64,000 nt of DNA from Flavobacterium sp. SUN046. Its GTDB lineage: Bacteria; Bacteroidota; Bacteroidia; Flavobacteriales; Flavobacteriaceae. The notes below the pieces were generated by a model, which searched no databases, was not told the origin of the DNA, and saw nothing but the letters and a program-made list of their open reading frames with translations. How positions within the stretch are numbered: position 1 is the first letter of the stretch; the number at the start of each line of letters is the position of its first letter. The DNA is taken from the NCBI RefSeq assembly GCF_028867965.1, contig NZ_JAPQNT010000003.1, forward strand, positions 245,732-309,731. The letters are read 5' to 3'. Position numbers and translations under genes: made by a program. Below are positions 51,346 to 61,566 of the stretch, one piece after another.

Positions 51346-52971
51346 ATGGATAATTACGCCCAAATTACGAAATCGATTTCGTTGGAAAAATATGGAATTC
51401 TAAATGCCCAAGAAATAATTTACAATCCGTCGTTTGAATTTTTATTTGAAGAAGAGTTAAATCCTAATTTAAGTGGTTATGAAAGAGGTCAACTTACTGA
51501 ACTTGGAGCTGTAAATGTAATGACTGGAGAATTCACTGGTCGTTCTCCAAAAGACAAATATATTGTTAAAGATGCCGTTACAGAAAATACTATTTGGTGG
51601 AATTCTGATAAAGCAATCAACGATAACAAACCAATATCGCAAACTACTTGGAATGCCTTAAAGGAAAATACAGTTAATCAACTTTCTGGAAAACGATTGT
51701 TTGTTGTTGATGCTTTTTGTGGTGCCAATGAAAATACTCGGTTGAAAGTTCGTTTCATTATGGAAGTAGCTTGGCAAGCGCATTTTGTTAAAAATATGTT
51801 CATTCGCCCAACGGAAGAAGAATTAGATAATTTTGGCGAGCCTGATTTTATTGTAATGAACGGTTCCAAAACAAGTTTTAAAGATTATGAAGCTCATGGA
51901 TTAAATTCTGAAGTTTATGTTGCCTTTAATCTTACAGAGAAAATCCAATTAATTGGCGGAACTTGGTATGGTGGCGAAATGAAAAAAGGATTGTTCTCAA
52001 TGATGAACTATTACTTGCCGCTTCAAGGAATGGCATCGATGCATTGTTCTGCAAATAAAGGAAAAGATGGCGATGTAGCTGTGTTTTTTGGATTGTCTGG
52101 AACAGGAAAAACTACGTTATCAACCGATCCAAAACGGGAATTAATTGGCGACGATGAACACGGTTGGGATGATGAAGGCGTTTTCAACTTTGAAGGCGGA
52201 TGTTATGCCAAAACGATAGATTTAAGCGCAGAAAATGAACCAGATATTTATGGAGCCATTACCAAAGATGCATTATTAGAAAATGTTACCGTTGATGCTA
52301 ACGGAAAAATCGATTTTAAAGATGGTTCGGTTACCCAAAATACGAGAGTATCTTATCCGATTGAACATATAAAAAATATTGTAAAACCAGTTTCCAAAGC
52401 GGGTCATGCAACCAAAGTAATCTTCTTAACTGCAGATGCTTTCGGTGTAATGCCACCAGTTTCTAAATTAACACCAGAACAAACTAAATACTATTTCCTT
52501 TCAGGATTTACAGCAAAATTAGCTGGAACTGAACGTGGTGTTACCGAACCAACGCCAACATTTTCAGCTTGTTTTGGTAAAGCATTTTTGTCATTACATC
52601 CAACGCAATACGGACAAGAATTGGTTAAGAAGATGGAGCAACATAAAGCTACAGCTTACATGGTTAATACAGGTTGGAACGGAACTGGAAAACGTATTTC
52701 AATAAAAGATACTCGTGCCATTATTGATGCTATTCTTGATGGTTCAATTGAAAAGGCTGAAACCAAAACAATTCCAGTATTTAATTTTGAAGTTCCAACT
52801 TCATTACATGATGTTAATTCAGCCATATTAGATCCACGAGATACTTATAATGATGTTTCAGAATGGAATAGGAAAGCAGAAGATTTGGCTTCAAAATTTA
52901 TTAAAAACTTTATTCAATATACCGATAACCAAGAAGGTCAAAATTTAGTACAAGCTGGACCACAATTATAA
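51346..52971 (+). CDS. pckA: ATP-dependent phosphoenolpyruvate carboxykinase
   Basis: This 541-residue enzyme converts oxaloacetate and ATP to phosphoenolpyruvate, the first step of gluconeogenesis, or the reverse under fermentative growth. The kinase-1a P-loop is [13 protein letters not shown] near residue 247, with the metal and nucleotide block [21 protein letters not shown] just after in two parts. [12 protein letters not shown] near residue 65 is the substrate-binding block and matches the ATP type rather than the GTP type. The promoter lies inside an inverted repeat, suggesting carbon-source control. Confidence 0.97.
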   Translation: MDNYAQITKSISLEKYGILNAQEIIYNPSFEFLFEEELNPNLSGYERGQLTELGAVNVMTGEFTGRSPKDKYIVKDAVTENTIWWNSDKAINDNKPISQTTWNALKENTVNQLSGKRLFVVDAFCGANENTRLKVRFIMEVAWQAHFVKNMFIRPTEEELDNFGEPDFIVMNGSKTSFKDYEAHGLNSEVYVAFNLTEKIQLIGGTWYGGEMKKGLFSMMNYYLPLQGMASMHCSANKGKDGDVAVFFGLSGTGKTTLSTDPKRELIGDDEHGWDDEGVFNFEGGCYAKTIDLSAENEPDIYGAITKDALLENVTVDANGKIDFKDGSVTQNTRVSYPIEHIKNIVKPVSKAGHATKVIFLTADAFGVMPPVSKLTPEQTKYYFLSGFTAKLAGTERGVTEPTPTFSACFGKAFLSLHPTQYGQELVKKMEQHKATAYMVNTGWNGTGKRISIKDTRAIIDAILDGSIEKAETKTIPVFNFEVPTSLHDVNSAILDPRDTYNDVSEWNRKAEDLASKFIKNFIQYTDNQEGQNLVQAGPQL

Positions 52972-53003
52972 AAAACAATAAACAAACAATACTCAAACAA
53001 GCG

Positions 53004-53037
53004 GAAAAAGGTTCGATAGCAATATCGGACTTTTTTT
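53004..53037 (+). terminator. Terminator of pckA
   Basis: AAAAAGGTTCGATA pairs with TATCGGACTTTTTT, with G-T pairs, followed by T bases. Confidence 0.75.
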
Positions 53038-53040
53038 ATA

Positions 53041-53072
53041 AAAAAATCCCAAATGCTCTCGAATTTGGGATT
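53041..53072 (-). terminator. Terminator of hemD
   Basis: AAATCCCAAAT pairs with ATTTGGGATTT around an 8-base loop. The T run is on the minus strand. Confidence 0.75.
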
Positions 53073-53093
53073 TGTATATTGAAATTTTAAATT

Positions 53094-53852
53094 TTATTTT
53101 CCTTTATTAGCTTCAGCAACATATTTTTCTAAAGCCATTGTCATTGAAGGAGTGTCTGGTGTTGGAGCAAGAATATCAATTCTTAAACCATGTTCCAGAG
53201 CTTCTTTTTGAGTTGTACTTCCAAAAACAGCAATTCTAGTTTCATTTTGTTTAAAATCTGGAAAGTTTTTAAATAATGATTTAATTCCAGTTGGACTAAA
53301 AAATGCTAAAATGTCATAATAAACATCAGCTAAATCAGATAAATCACTCATTACAGTTTTATAAAAAACAGCCTGTGTCCAATTGATTTTTAAGTTATTC
53401 AAAGTAACAGGCGCATCAGCATTTAATTGGTCTGAAGCCGGTAATAAAAATTTTTCTTCTTTGTATTTTTTGAAAAGTGTACTCATGTCGGCAAAATCTT
53501 TTTGTCCAACATAAATCTTACGTTTTCTGTAAACAACATATTTTTGAAGATAATATGCAATAGCTTCCGATTGACAAAAATACCTTAAATCTTCAGGTAC
53601 TTTATATCGCATTTCTTCGGCAACTCTAAAAAAATGATCTACAGCATTCTTACTCGTTAAAATAATTGCAGTAAAGTTATTTAAGTCAATTTTTTGAGCT
53701 CTAATATCTTTTGCGCTAACACCTTCAACATGAATAAAAGATCGAAAATCGACTTTTACTTTGTGTTTTTGTTGTAAATCGAAATAAGGAGAATTCTCTA
53801 CCTTTGGTTCTGGTTGTGACACCAAAATTGTTTTCACTTTCAAATTTGACAT
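53094..53852 (-). CDS. hemD: Uroporphyrinogen-III synthase
   Basis: This 252-residue enzyme closes hydroxymethylbilane into uroporphyrinogen III in tetrapyrrole synthesis. HemD sequences are very variable. The supporting blocks are TAIILTSKNAVDHFF in the first domain, then DILAFFSPTGIKSLFKNFP and IAVFGSTTQKEALEHGL in the second domain, in the expected order for the two-domain HemD fold. The DUF4271 gene 10 bases upstream on the same strand is its usual partner in flavobacteria. Confidence 0.85.
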   Translation of the reverse strand: MSNLKVKTILVSQPEPKVENSPYFDLQQKHKVKVDFRSFIHVEGVSAKDIRAQKIDLNNFTAIILTSKNAVDHFFRVAEEMRYKVPEDLRYFCQSEAIAYYLQKYVVYRKRKIYVGQKDFADMSTLFKKYKEEKFLLPASDQLNADAPVTLNNLKINWTQAVFYKTVMSDLSDLADVYYDILAFFSPTGIKSLFKNFPDFKQNETRIAVFGSTTQKEALEHGLRIDILAPTPDTPSMTMALEKYVAEANKGK

Positions 53853-53862
53853 TTTTAAAGCT

Positions 53863-54531
53863 CTAATTTTTTGTAATCAAATAATATATGAAATAATAGG
53901 GCGCTATTTCAAGTGCGCAAAGATACAAAATAAAATAAAACAATTGACTGAATATTAAATTTTGATAATTCTTCAAAGAAAGCAAGTATGTTAACAAATT
54001 TATTATAAATAAAGCAACAATAACTACAATAATCATTGTTTCTGTTACATAATTGCTATAAAACATAATTATTGATACAGGCAAAAGTAAAAGTCCAATA
54101 TAGGTTCTAAAGTTAACTTTCTGTAAATTAAACTGTTCAATTATCTCTTCTATTCCAAAAGTAACGGCAATAATTTTCTCAATTAAAAATTTAGAAAGTA
54201 TAAAAACAGACATTAATGTGAAGATTCTAACAAATAATATCCAATCGGTTTTGTCGCCATAATTGTAAAAAACCGTTAAAATTAAATGAATAAAAAAAGA
54301 GATAGAAACTATGTTGACAACAAAAAAGAGTACGTTAAATCCACTCATTAAATGGCTACTTTCTCGGTAAATTTTGTTGTATTTATCAGAAACAATTAAT
54401 CGAATAAAATCGTTAAATCGTGACTCAAACGCTGTTTTTGCTAAAACTATCAATGCTAATGTGAGCACAAAAACTAGGGTTGCCCAATCTTTGTTTTCAA
54501 TAATTCTAGGATGTAATTCAAGTGCTATCAT
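53863..54531 (-). CDS. DUF4271 membrane protein
   Basis: This 222-residue protein starts at MIALELHPRIIENKDW (the ATG at 54531). It has about six membrane helices, with FNDFIRLIVSDKYNKIYRESSHLMSGFN after the first and IFTLMSVFILSKFLIEKIIAVTFGIEE in the middle. It matches the flavobacterial DUF4271 family. It is cotranscribed with hemD. Function unknown. Confidence 0.85.
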   Translation of the reverse strand: MIALELHPRIIENKDWATLVFVLTLALIVLAKTAFESRFNDFIRLIVSDKYNKIYRESSHLMSGFNVLFFVVNIVSISFFIHLILTVFYNYGDKTDWILFVRIFTLMSVFILSKFLIEKIIAVTFGIEEIIEQFNLQKVNFRTYIGLLLLPVSIIMFYSNYVTETMIIVVIVALFIINLLTYLLSLKNYQNLIFSQLFYFILYLCALEIAPYYFIYYLITKN

Positions 54532-54606
54532 TGGCGTCAAAATTACTAAATTTTATTTGTTGATTACTATTATAATATTATTAAGATTATCAAGTTATAA
54601 AATGAG

Positions 54607-54614
54607 TATTTTTG
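54607..54614 (+). promoter_or_regulatory. -7 box of the mannosyltransferase gene
   Basis: TATTTTTG fits TAnnTTTG, 22 bases before the start codon. Confidence 0.5.
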
Positions 54615-54636
54615 CACAAACATTTTTAAGATTAAT

Positions 54637-55362
54637 ATGAATTGTGGTATAGTAATTATTCCGACGTATAACGAAATTGAAAACATTGAAAGTATTGTGC
54701 GTGCAGTATTTTCTTTACACAAACCATTTCATCTTTTAATTGTTGATGATAATTCGCCCGATAAAACGGCCGATAAGGTAAAAGAGCTTCAAAAAGAGTT
54801 TTCGGATAAATTATTTTTATCGCAAAGAGAAAAAAAAGCCGGATTAGGAACTGCTTATGTGCATGGTTTTAAATGGGCTTTGGAAAGAAATTATGAATTT
54901 ATTTTCGAAATGGATGCCGATTTCTCTCACAATCCGAATGATTTAGAAAAATTGTATGATGCTTGTCATTTTGGTGGTGCAGATTTATCAATTGGTTCAA
55001 GATATGTAACCGGTGTAAATGTTGTAAATTGGCCATTAAGCAGAGTGTTACTTTCCTATTTTGCTTCTGTTTATGTGCGAATGATTACAGGAATGAAAAT
55101 TATGGATGCCACAGCAGGATTTATTTGCTACAGCAGAAAAGTTTTAGAAAACATCAATTTAGATAAAATAAAATTTATCGGATATGCTTTTCAAATCGAA
55201 ATGAAATACCGAGCATTTGCAAAACAATACACTATTCAGGAAGTTCCAGTAATATTTACCGATAGAACTAAAGGACAATCTAAAATGAGTGGTTCCATTA
55301 TAAAAGAAGCAATTTTTGGAGTGCTATCTTTGCGAATCAAAAAGTTATTTAATAGACTATAA
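54637..55362 (+). CDS. Polyprenol-phosphate mannosyltransferase
   Basis: This 241-residue family 2 glycosyltransferase makes polyprenol-phosphate mannose from GDP-mannose and a lipid phosphate at the inner face of the membrane. IIPTYNEIENIESIV near the start and LIVDDNSPDKTADKV are the nucleotide-binding blocks, and EMDADFSHNPNDL carries the metal-binding DxD. SRYVTGVNVVNWPLSR follows. No membrane anchor is seen, as in the soluble dolichol-phosphate mannose synthases. The dihydroorotase gene follows after 8 bases. Confidence 0.88.
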   Translation: MNCGIVIIPTYNEIENIESIVRAVFSLHKPFHLLIVDDNSPDKTADKVKELQKEFSDKLFLSQREKKAGLGTAYVHGFKWALERNYEFIFEMDADFSHNPNDLEKLYDACHFGGADLSIGSRYVTGVNVVNWPLSRVLLSYFASVYVRMITGMKIMDATAGFICYSRKVLENINLDKIKFIGYAFQIEMKYRAFAKQYTIQEVPVIFTDRTKGQSKMSGSIIKEAIFGVLSLRIKKLFNRL

Positions 55363-55370
55363 TACAATAT

Positions 55371-56714
55371 ATGAATACCGTTTTAATAAAGAATGCGAAG
55401 ATTGTAAACGAAGGAAGAATTTTTGAAGGCGATGTTCTAATTGAAGGCGAATTTATTAAAGAAATTGCCTCAAGTATAAGCCACAAATCTTCTAATTGCA
55501 AGGTTATTGATGCTGAAGGAAATTATTTAATTCCGGGTGGAATTGATGATCAAGTACATTTTCGTGAACCAGGATTAACGCACAAAGGCGATATTGAAAG
55601 TGAAAGTCGTGCGGCTGTTGCTGGCGGTATCACATCGTTTATTGAGCAACCCAATACGGTTCCGAACGCGGTAACTCAAGAATTATTGGAAGAAAAATAT
55701 CAAATTGCAGCCAAAAAATCTTATGCGAATTATTCGTTCATGATGGGCGGCACCAACGATAATTTAGAGGAAATTTTAAAAACAAATCCGAGAAATGTTG
55801 CTGGAATAAAATTATTTTTAGGTTCATCAACCGGAAATATGTTGGTTGATAATCCTGAAACGTTAGAAAAAATATTTTCAAATACTAAAATGCTAATCGC
55901 CGTTCATTGTGAAGATGAGGCAACCATAAAAGCAAATTTAGAAAAATATAAAGCTGAATATGGTGATGATATTCCGGTAATGGCACATCATTTAATTCGA
56001 AGCGAAGAAGCATGTTATTTATCATCTTCAAAAGCTATTGAGTTGGCTAAAAAAACTGGCGCAAGATTACATGTTTTTCATCTTTCAACGGCTAAGGAAA
56101 TGGAACTTTTTACTAATAAAATTCCATTAGAAGAAAAGCAAATCACTGCCGAAGTTTGTATTCATCATTTATGGTTTTCTAATGATGATTATGCTACAAA
56201 AGGCAATTTTATAAAATGGAATCCAGCGGTAAAAACGGCAACCGATAGAGATGCACTTTGGAAAGCATTGTTAGACGATACAATTGATGTAATTGCAACC
56301 GATCATGCACCACACACATTAGAAGAAAAATCTAATAATTATTTAAATGCTCCATCTGGTGGACCATTAGTGCAACATGCAGTTGTAGCATTATTCGAAG
56401 CGCATCATCAAGGAAAAATTTCGATAGAAAAAATTGTCGAAAAAATGTGTCACAATCCAGCTAAAATTTTCAAAATTGAACAACGTGGATTCATAAAAGA
56501 AGGATTCTATGCCGATTTAGTGATTGTAAATCCGGCCAAACCTTGGAGTGTTAATAAAGACAATATTTTATACAAATGTGGTTGGTCGCCATTTGAAGGA
56601 ACCAATTTTAAATCGCGAATTTCACATACATTCATAAACGGACAATTGGTATATGAAAATGCAAAAGTGAAAGAAATTAAAGCTGGTAAGCGATTACTTT
56701 TTAATAGAGAATAA
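55371..56714 (+). CDS. pyrC: Dihydroorotase
   Basis: This 447-residue amidohydrolase closes carbamoyl aspartate to dihydroorotate in pyrimidine synthesis. IDDQVHFREPGLTHKGD contains the first metal-binding histidines, and DVIATDHAPHTLEEKS is the typical second block. Loops with NYSFMMGGT and AVHCEDEATI complete the metal site. The gene is in an operon with the mannosyltransferase and a lipoprotein gene. The related allantoinases share the fold, but the substrate-side motifs favour dihydroorotase. Confidence 0.92.
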   Translation: MNTVLIKNAKIVNEGRIFEGDVLIEGEFIKEIASSISHKSSNCKVIDAEGNYLIPGGIDDQVHFREPGLTHKGDIESESRAAVAGGITSFIEQPNTVPNAVTQELLEEKYQIAAKKSYANYSFMMGGTNDNLEEILKTNPRNVAGIKLFLGSSTGNMLVDNPETLEKIFSNTKMLIAVHCEDEATIKANLEKYKAEYGDDIPVMAHHLIRSEEACYLSSSKAIELAKKTGARLHVFHLSTAKEMELFTNKIPLEEKQITAEVCIHHLWFSNDDYATKGNFIKWNPAVKTATDRDALWKALLDDTIDVIATDHAPHTLEEKSNNYLNAPSGGPLVQHAVVALFEAHHQGKISIEKIVEKMCHNPAKIFKIEQRGFIKEGFYADLVIVNPAKPWSVNKDNILYKCGWSPFEGTNFKSRISHTFINGQLVYENAKVKEIKAGKRLLFNRE

Positions 56715-56739
56715 AAAAACTCAAACCAATTCAGCTACT

Positions 56740-57114
56740 ATGAAGAAACTAATTTTACTTTTTATTGCAATTGCTTTTGTAACTTCAAGTTGCAAAAATG
56801 ACGCAGCTGAAAAACCAAAAAATCTTATTGAAAGAGATAAAATGGTTGCTATAATTTATGATTTAGCTATTCTTGATGCTTCTAGAACTCAAACTTCGGG
56901 TACGCAGACGTATCCTAAAGCAACAGAATTTTTAAAGAAAAAATATAAAGTTGATAGCTTGACTTTTGCTAAAAGCACACAATATTATGCTTCTGATTTA
57001 AAAGAATATAAAAAAATGTATGACGAAGTTAAAGAGCGTTTGACTGCACAAAACACTAAACTTAATGGTGGAAAACCTGTAAAAGAAAATCTAGAAGAAG
57101 GTATTGTTAAGTAA
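56740..57114 (+). CDS. DUF4296 lipoprotein
   Basis: This 124-residue predicted lipoprotein has a hydrophobic core followed by VTSSCKND, with Cys18 as the lipid site. The mature part (PKNLIERDKMVAIIYDLAILDASR, then QYYASDLKEYKKMYDEVKERL) is helical and matches the DUF4296 family. It lies 25 bases after dihydroorotase and its stop is directly adjacent to the convergent epimerase gene. Function unknown. Confidence 0.88.
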   Translation: MKKLILLFIAIAFVTSSCKNDAAEKPKNLIERDKMVAIIYDLAILDASRTQTSGTQTYPKATEFLKKKYKVDSLTFAKSTQYYASDLKEYKKMYDEVKERLTAQNTKLNGGKPVKENLEEGIVK

Positions 57115-58116
57115 TTAGGTATTAAAATAAAACGCAATTGTGTTCAAATAATCATCTATTGGTGTAAAAGAATAATTCAATTGTGATTTTATTTTTTCAT
57201 TTGAAATTTCATCTTTATTTAGCAACGATTGTACACTATTTTTAGAAATTTTTCTTTTGGTTCTAAGTATATTCGAAAACAACCAATCCAATCGCCATGC
57301 TAAATTTAACAACCATGGTTTTGCTTCAATTTTAGGTTTTTTTGCTCCAATTTTTACAGCAATGGTATAAATCATGTCTTTGTAACTTCGATTTTCTGAA
57401 ATCAATGTAAACCGTTCTCCGTTACAATTGGAATGCATTAAAGCACTCATGATTTTTACAACATCAATAACCGAAATATAACCAGTTGAACCATTGGTGT
57501 AAAACGGAAATCCCTTTTTAATGCTAGAAAGAAATGCACCGCTGCCTTGATTCCAAAAACCTGGACCTAAAATCACACCCGGATTCACAATTACAACTTC
57601 CAAACCTTCTTGATGACCACGCCAAACTTCCATTTCGGCACCGTATTTAGAAATGGCGTAATCGCTATGTGAAACTTCAGGATTCCACTCGGTTTCTTCG
57701 GTTATAATAGTTTGGTTTTGTGATAAATCACCAAGGGCTGCAACGGAACTTACGTGACAAAGTTTAGTGATATTTTTATCGATACAAAAGTTAACAATAT
57801 TTGCTGTTCCTTCAATATTTATTTTACGTAGTGTATTTTCATCATCTGGATTGAATGAAATAAATGCTGCGCAATGGTAAACATAGTTAACATTTTCAAA
57901 GGCAATTTCTAGCGATGGAACATCAAGAATATCAGCTTTTATCCATTCTATTTTTGAAAATAGTTCACTTTTTTTATACAATTCGAAAAGTGATTTAGTT
58001 TTTTCAATGTTTTTCGAATTCCGATAAATAGCACGAATATTTTCTTCATTGTTTTCTGTCAAATGAAGTAATAAATGTGCACCAACCAAACCAGTTCCGC
58101 CAGTAACTAATATCAT
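57115..58116 (-). CDS. NAD-dependent epimerase/dehydratase family protein
   Basis: This 333-residue short-chain dehydrogenase-like protein has the nucleotide-binding motif VTGGTGLVGAHLLLHL at the start, the active-site serine region CHVSSVAALGD, and the Tyr-Lys pair in SDYAISKYGAEM. Such enzymes act on nucleotide sugars or on small carbonyl compounds; the substrate cannot be told. Convergent with the DUF4296 gene. Confidence 0.85.
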   Translation of the reverse strand: MILVTGGTGLVGAHLLLHLTENNEENIRAIYRNSKNIEKTKSLFELYKKSELFSKIEWIKADILDVPSLEIAFENVNYVYHCAAFISFNPDDENTLRKINIEGTANIVNFCIDKNITKLCHVSSVAALGDLSQNQTIITEETEWNPEVSHSDYAISKYGAEMEVWRGHQEGLEVVIVNPGVILGPGFWNQGSGAFLSSIKKGFPFYTNGSTGYISVIDVVKIMSALMHSNCNGERFTLISENRSYKDMIYTIAVKIGAKKPKIEAKPWLLNLAWRLDWLFSNILRTKRKISKNSVQSLLNKDEISNEKIKSQLNYSFTPIDDYLNTIAFYFNT

Positions 58117-58140
58117 TTTGTAAAGATAGGTTTTATGAAA

Positions 58141-58251
58141 TAAGTTTAAAAGTTTAAAGGTTTAAAAGTTTAGAACTAAAACAATTATTCAGAATTTATT
58201 TTATCAAATAGTGTAAAATCTGAAATCTGAAATCTAAAATCTAAAATCTTA
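58141..58251. repeat. AGTTTAAAAGTTTAAAGG and AATCTGAAATCTAAAATCT repeats
   Basis: TAAGTTTAAAAGTTTAAAGG and GTTTAAAAGTTTAGAAC (58141-58176), then tandem AATCTGAAATCTGAAATCTA and AAATCTAAAATCTT (58217-58250). These low-complexity repeats fill the gap before tyrS. A -7 box and a leader of about 100 bases follow. Confidence 0.5.
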
Positions 58252-58255
58252 GAAC

Positions 58256-58263
58256 TATATTTG
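58256..58263 (+). promoter_or_regulatory. -7 box of tyrS
   Basis: TATATTTG fits TAnnTTTG. Transcription from it would give a leader of about 100 bases before tyrS; no known riboswitch was recognised there. Confidence 0.5.
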
Positions 58264-58369
58264 CGCAAATTAATAATAACAAAGTTTTAGTACTTCAATA
58301 GATACTGAAACGAAGTTCACTGAACACATCTAAAAATTAAGTTTAGTGAAGTAAATAAATTCAGCATAA

Positions 58370-59662
58370 ATGAAGAATTTAGTAGAAGAATTGCAATGGC
58401 GCGGATTGGTTCACGATATTATGCCAGGAACCGAAGAACAACTTTTAAAAGAAATGACTACGACTTACATTGGATTTGATCCAACAAGTGACTCGCTTCA
58501 TATTGGAAGTTTGGTGCCAATTATTTTATTGGTTCATTTAGAGAAATTCGGACATAAACCAATTGCTTTAGTTGGCGGTGCAACAGGAATGATTGGTGAT
58601 CCATCAGGAAAATCAGACGAAAGAAATCTATTAGACGAAGTGACTTTAGATAAAAATGTATCTGGAATTAAGGCGGTTTTATCGCGATTTTTAGATTTCA
58701 ATTCAACTGCGGCTAATGCTCCGATTTTAGTAAATAATTATGATTGGATGAAAGATTTTTCGTTTATCAATTTTGCTCGTGATGTTGGTAAACGTATTAC
58801 AGTAAACTATATGATGGCTAAAGATTCGGTAAAAAAACGTCTTTCTGCCGAAGGTGACGGAATGAGTTTCACAGAATTCACGTACCAATTAATTCAAGGT
58901 TACGATTTTCATCATTTGTATAAATCACATAATTGTTTGCTGCAAATGGGCGGTTCCGATCAATGGGGAAATATTACTACTGGAACAGAATTAGTGCGTA
59001 GAATGAACGGTGAAGGAGCAAAGGCGTATGCAATGACTTGTCCGTTAATCACAAAAGCTGATGGTTCTAAATTCGGAAAATCAGAAGGTGGAAATGTGTG
59101 GTTGACTGCTGATAAAACTTCGGCTTATAAATTTTACCAATTTTGGGTAAACACAACCGATGTTGATGCTGAAAAATATATTAAAATCTTTACATTTTTA
59201 GATAAAAATACAGTTGATGCTTTGATTACTGAACATCACGAAGCGCCTCATTTACGTGTTTTACAAAAACGATTAGCAGAAGAAGTTACTATTTTTGTTC
59301 ACGGAAAAGAAGAATTAGAAAAAGCAATTTTTGCTTCAAATGCTTTTTTTAGTCCAACTATGGAAGATTTGGCAAAATTAGATGATGCCACTTTCGTTGA
59401 GGTTTTTGATGGAGTTCCAAATGCTGAAATTTCTAAAGAAGATATTGCAAATGGTCTAGATATGATTGCTGCGCTTTCAGCAAAAACAAATTTTTTAGCT
59501 TCTAATAGTGATGCGAGACGCGAATTGAAACAAAATGCTGTTTCGTTAAACAAAGAAAAAGTAGCCGAAGATTATATAATTACTGAAAAGGATTTGATTA
59601 AAAATAAATTTCTGGTTCTCCAAAAAGGTAAGAAGAATTATTATTTAATTTCAGTAGTTTAA
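58370..59662 (+). CDS. tyrS: Tyrosyl-tRNA synthetase
   Basis: This 430-residue class I synthetase charges tRNA-Tyr. It has the HIGH-like motif [11 protein letters not shown] near residue 42, [15 protein letters not shown] in the tyrosine pocket, [16 protein letters not shown], and the KMSKS-like [14 protein letters not shown]-terminal S4 RNA-binding domain follows. A strong terminator ends the gene. Confidence 0.97.
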   Translation: MKNLVEELQWRGLVHDIMPGTEEQLLKEMTTTYIGFDPTSDSLHIGSLVPIILLVHLEKFGHKPIALVGGATGMIGDPSGKSDERNLLDEVTLDKNVSGIKAVLSRFLDFNSTAANAPILVNNYDWMKDFSFINFARDVGKRITVNYMMAKDSVKKRLSAEGDGMSFTEFTYQLIQGYDFHHLYKSHNCLLQMGGSDQWGNITTGTELVRRMNGEGAKAYAMTCPLITKADGSKFGKSEGGNVWLTADKTSAYKFYQFWVNTTDVDAEKYIKIFTFLDKNTVDALITEHHEAPHLRVLQKRLAEEVTIFVHGKEELEKAIFASNAFFSPTMEDLAKLDDATFVEVFDGVPNAEISKEDIANGLDMIAALSAKTNFLASNSDARRELKQNAVSLNKEKVAEDYIITEKDLIKNKFLVLQKGKKNYYLISVV

Positions 59663-59666
59663 AAAG

Positions 59667-59697
59667 TTTAAGTCAGATGAAAGTCTGACTTTTTTTT
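59667..59697 (+). terminator. Terminator of tyrS
   Basis: AAGTCAGA and TCTGACTT form an 8-base stem with a T run. Confidence 0.85.
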
Positions 59698-59703
59698 ATG
59701 TTT

Positions 59704-60429
59704 TTATTCTTTAAAATTGATTTCCATTTTGTTGGAAGTGAGCCAACCAGATATGAAATTTTGGTTGTTCATTATTTTTTCAAATTCGTCTTTTATAATC
59801 TTGTCTTTTAGTTGTTCTTTCATTAAATTGATAGTAAATTCTATATAATGTGGAATGTCTTCATTTAGATAAAATTCGTTATCATCAATCTGAAAATAAC
59901 GTTTTTTGTTCCATATTATTTGAATACTATAGTTTTTAGATTCTTTCGGTTTTAATTTAATTATTGATTTTAAAATGGAGTTACTTTCGGATTTTAAAAA
60001 ATAGTCATCAATTTCTTTTTCACTTTTGTGTTGTTTTATCAAAGAATCAATTTCAATTTGTAATTTTTTATTTAAATATTCGTTCATTATTTTTCTATGT
60101 TCTTCGTCAGTTTTAGCATTTTGTTTTTTCTTGTCCCATTCTATTTTTTCTCTGTTTTGAAAAATCCCATCTAAATTTAATTTCTCATCATTTTGATATA
60201 AATTATAAATAACATTTCTAGACATTGAAGCTCTAGAATTTGGAGTAAGATTCTTTGGATTTAAAAAAAATGAAATTTCATTATCAGTTAAGTTTTGAAT
60301 ATGATAATTTATAGAAAATGTTCTTTCAGAAGGAATTGAATCTACTGAAATTATGGAATCAATTTTTACCTCAATTTGTGCAGAAATAGAAAAAGTAATA
60401 AAGAAAATTAAAAGACAAATGATTCGCAT
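59704..60429 (-). CDS. Exported protein of unknown function
   Basis: This 241-residue protein has a signal peptide ending in FSISAQ. The mature part starts with EVKIDSIISVDSIPSERTFSINYHIQNLTDNEISFFLNP as two adjoining stretches, a beta-sandwich-like segment, and has a helical charged middle (EWDKKKQNAKTDEEHRKIMNEY). No family is recognised. It is downstream of the LuxE-like gene on the same strand, 40 bases away. Confidence 0.65.
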   Translation of the reverse strand: MRIICLLIFFITFSISAQIEVKIDSIISVDSIPSERTFSINYHIQNLTDNEISFFLNPKNLTPNSRASMSRNVIYNLYQNDEKLNLDGIFQNREKIEWDKKKQNAKTDEEHRKIMNEYLNKKLQIEIDSLIKQHKSEKEIDDYFLKSESNSILKSIIKLKPKESKNYSIQIIWNKKRYFQIDDNEFYLNEDIPHYIEFTINLMKEQLKDKIIKDEFEKIMNNQNFISGWLTSNKMEINFKE

Positions 60430-60469
60430 AAATATGAAATAATATGATAACGAAAATAGTTTATATAAA

Positions 60470-61450
60470 TTACAACACCATCAAATTGCAACCACGAATA
60501 TCAGAATTATCAAAACGTCCCAATACTTCAAATGAATTGTTGGGATATTTTTTGCCTAAATCTTGTGTTGCAATAAACGAACATGAGTTGATATTAGCCA
60601 AATCTATGACATTTATTCCACCAGTTTTACCAGTTTCTACGTAAGTTAAAGCATCTTCGGTATCACGAATTATTATGTTCATCCAATTTGGACATTCAAA
60701 AATTCCGTTTCCTAATGAATAGGCTTGCGACAACAGTTCGGTCATTCCATATTCTGAATGTATAGCTGCAACTCCAAATCCATCACAAAGTATTTCGTGT
60801 AATTCTTCTCGAATGATTTCTTTGCGTTTGCCTTTCATACCGCCAGTTTCCATAATGATGGTGTTTTTTAATTGAAATTTTTGCTTTTCGATTAAATCTA
60901 ATAATGCATAAGTTACTCCGATTAAAATTACATTCTGACCAGAAGTATCCAATTCGATTAGTTTTGAAATTAATTCATCGTAATTGTGTAAATAAAATCC
61001 GCTGTTTTCATTATTAGATAATTCGATTAAATCTTTAACCATGTATATTAACGACGAACCACTGCGCTCTAAATAGGATGGAAGTAAGGCTAAAACTGCA
61101 TAATCTTCGATATTTCCGTAGAATTCTGAAAAGGCATTGCGATAACTTTCTTCGTATAAAGTTACATCTGTAATTAAATGTTTACTTGTTATCATTCCAG
61201 TTGTTCCACTGCTTGTAAATGTTTCTTGAATAGGATTGATAGAAGAAAGCACTTCATGACTTTTAAAAAACTGAATGGGTAAAAAAGGAATTTGTTGTAT
61301 TGACTTAACGGAACCTTTTTCAACTTTTAGTAATTCACAAAATTCACGATACACATGATTGTTTTCATGTTGAAATCTGAAAACTTTAAGCGCAATTTTC
61401 TCAAATTGTTTTTGATTAGAAATTGTGAATATATCGTGTGGCGTAATCAT
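60470..61450 (-). CDS. LuxE-like acyl-protein synthetase
   Basis: This 326-residue protein has the adenylate-forming signature FTSSGTTGMITSKHLI and a later TGGMKGKRKEIIREEL, as in LuxE-type acyl-protein synthetases and phenylacetyl-CoA ligase relatives. HSEYGMTELLSQAYSLG is the next conserved block. In flavobacteria such proteins are often annotated acyltransferases. Substrate unknown. A -7 box lies at 61500-61507 on the minus strand. Confidence 0.75.
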   Translation of the reverse strand: MITPHDIFTISNQKQFEKIALKVFRFQHENNHVYREFCELLKVEKGSVKSIQQIPFLPIQFFKSHEVLSSINPIQETFTSSGTTGMITSKHLITDVTLYEESYRNAFSEFYGNIEDYAVLALLPSYLERSGSSLIYMVKDLIELSNNENSGFYLHNYDELISKLIELDTSGQNVILIGVTYALLDLIEKQKFQLKNTIIMETGGMKGKRKEIIREELHEILCDGFGVAAIHSEYGMTELLSQAYSLGNGIFECPNWMNIIIRDTEDALTYVETGKTGGINVIDLANINSCSFIATQDLGKKYPNNSFEVLGRFDNSDIRGCNLMVL

Positions 61451-61499
61451 GTTTGAAAAATTTCTGAGTCAATTCTATAATCTTAGAAAAGAAGTTTGG

Positions 61500-61507
61500 C
61501 AAAAGTA
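61500..61507 (-). promoter_or_regulatory. -7 box of the LuxE-like gene
   Basis: TACTTTTG on the minus strand fits TAnnTTTG, about 50 bases before the start codon. Confidence 0.5.
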
Positions 61508-61511
61508 CTAA

Positions 61512-61545
61512 AAATAAAAAAGCTCCAACGTTAATTGGAGCTTTC
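61512..61545 (-). terminator. Terminator of the T9SS gene at 61567
   Basis: AAAGCTCCAA pairs with TTGGAGCTTT around CGTTAA, with a T run on the minus strand. Confidence 0.8.
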
Positions 61546-61566
61546 TAAATATATTTTTAAAACTAA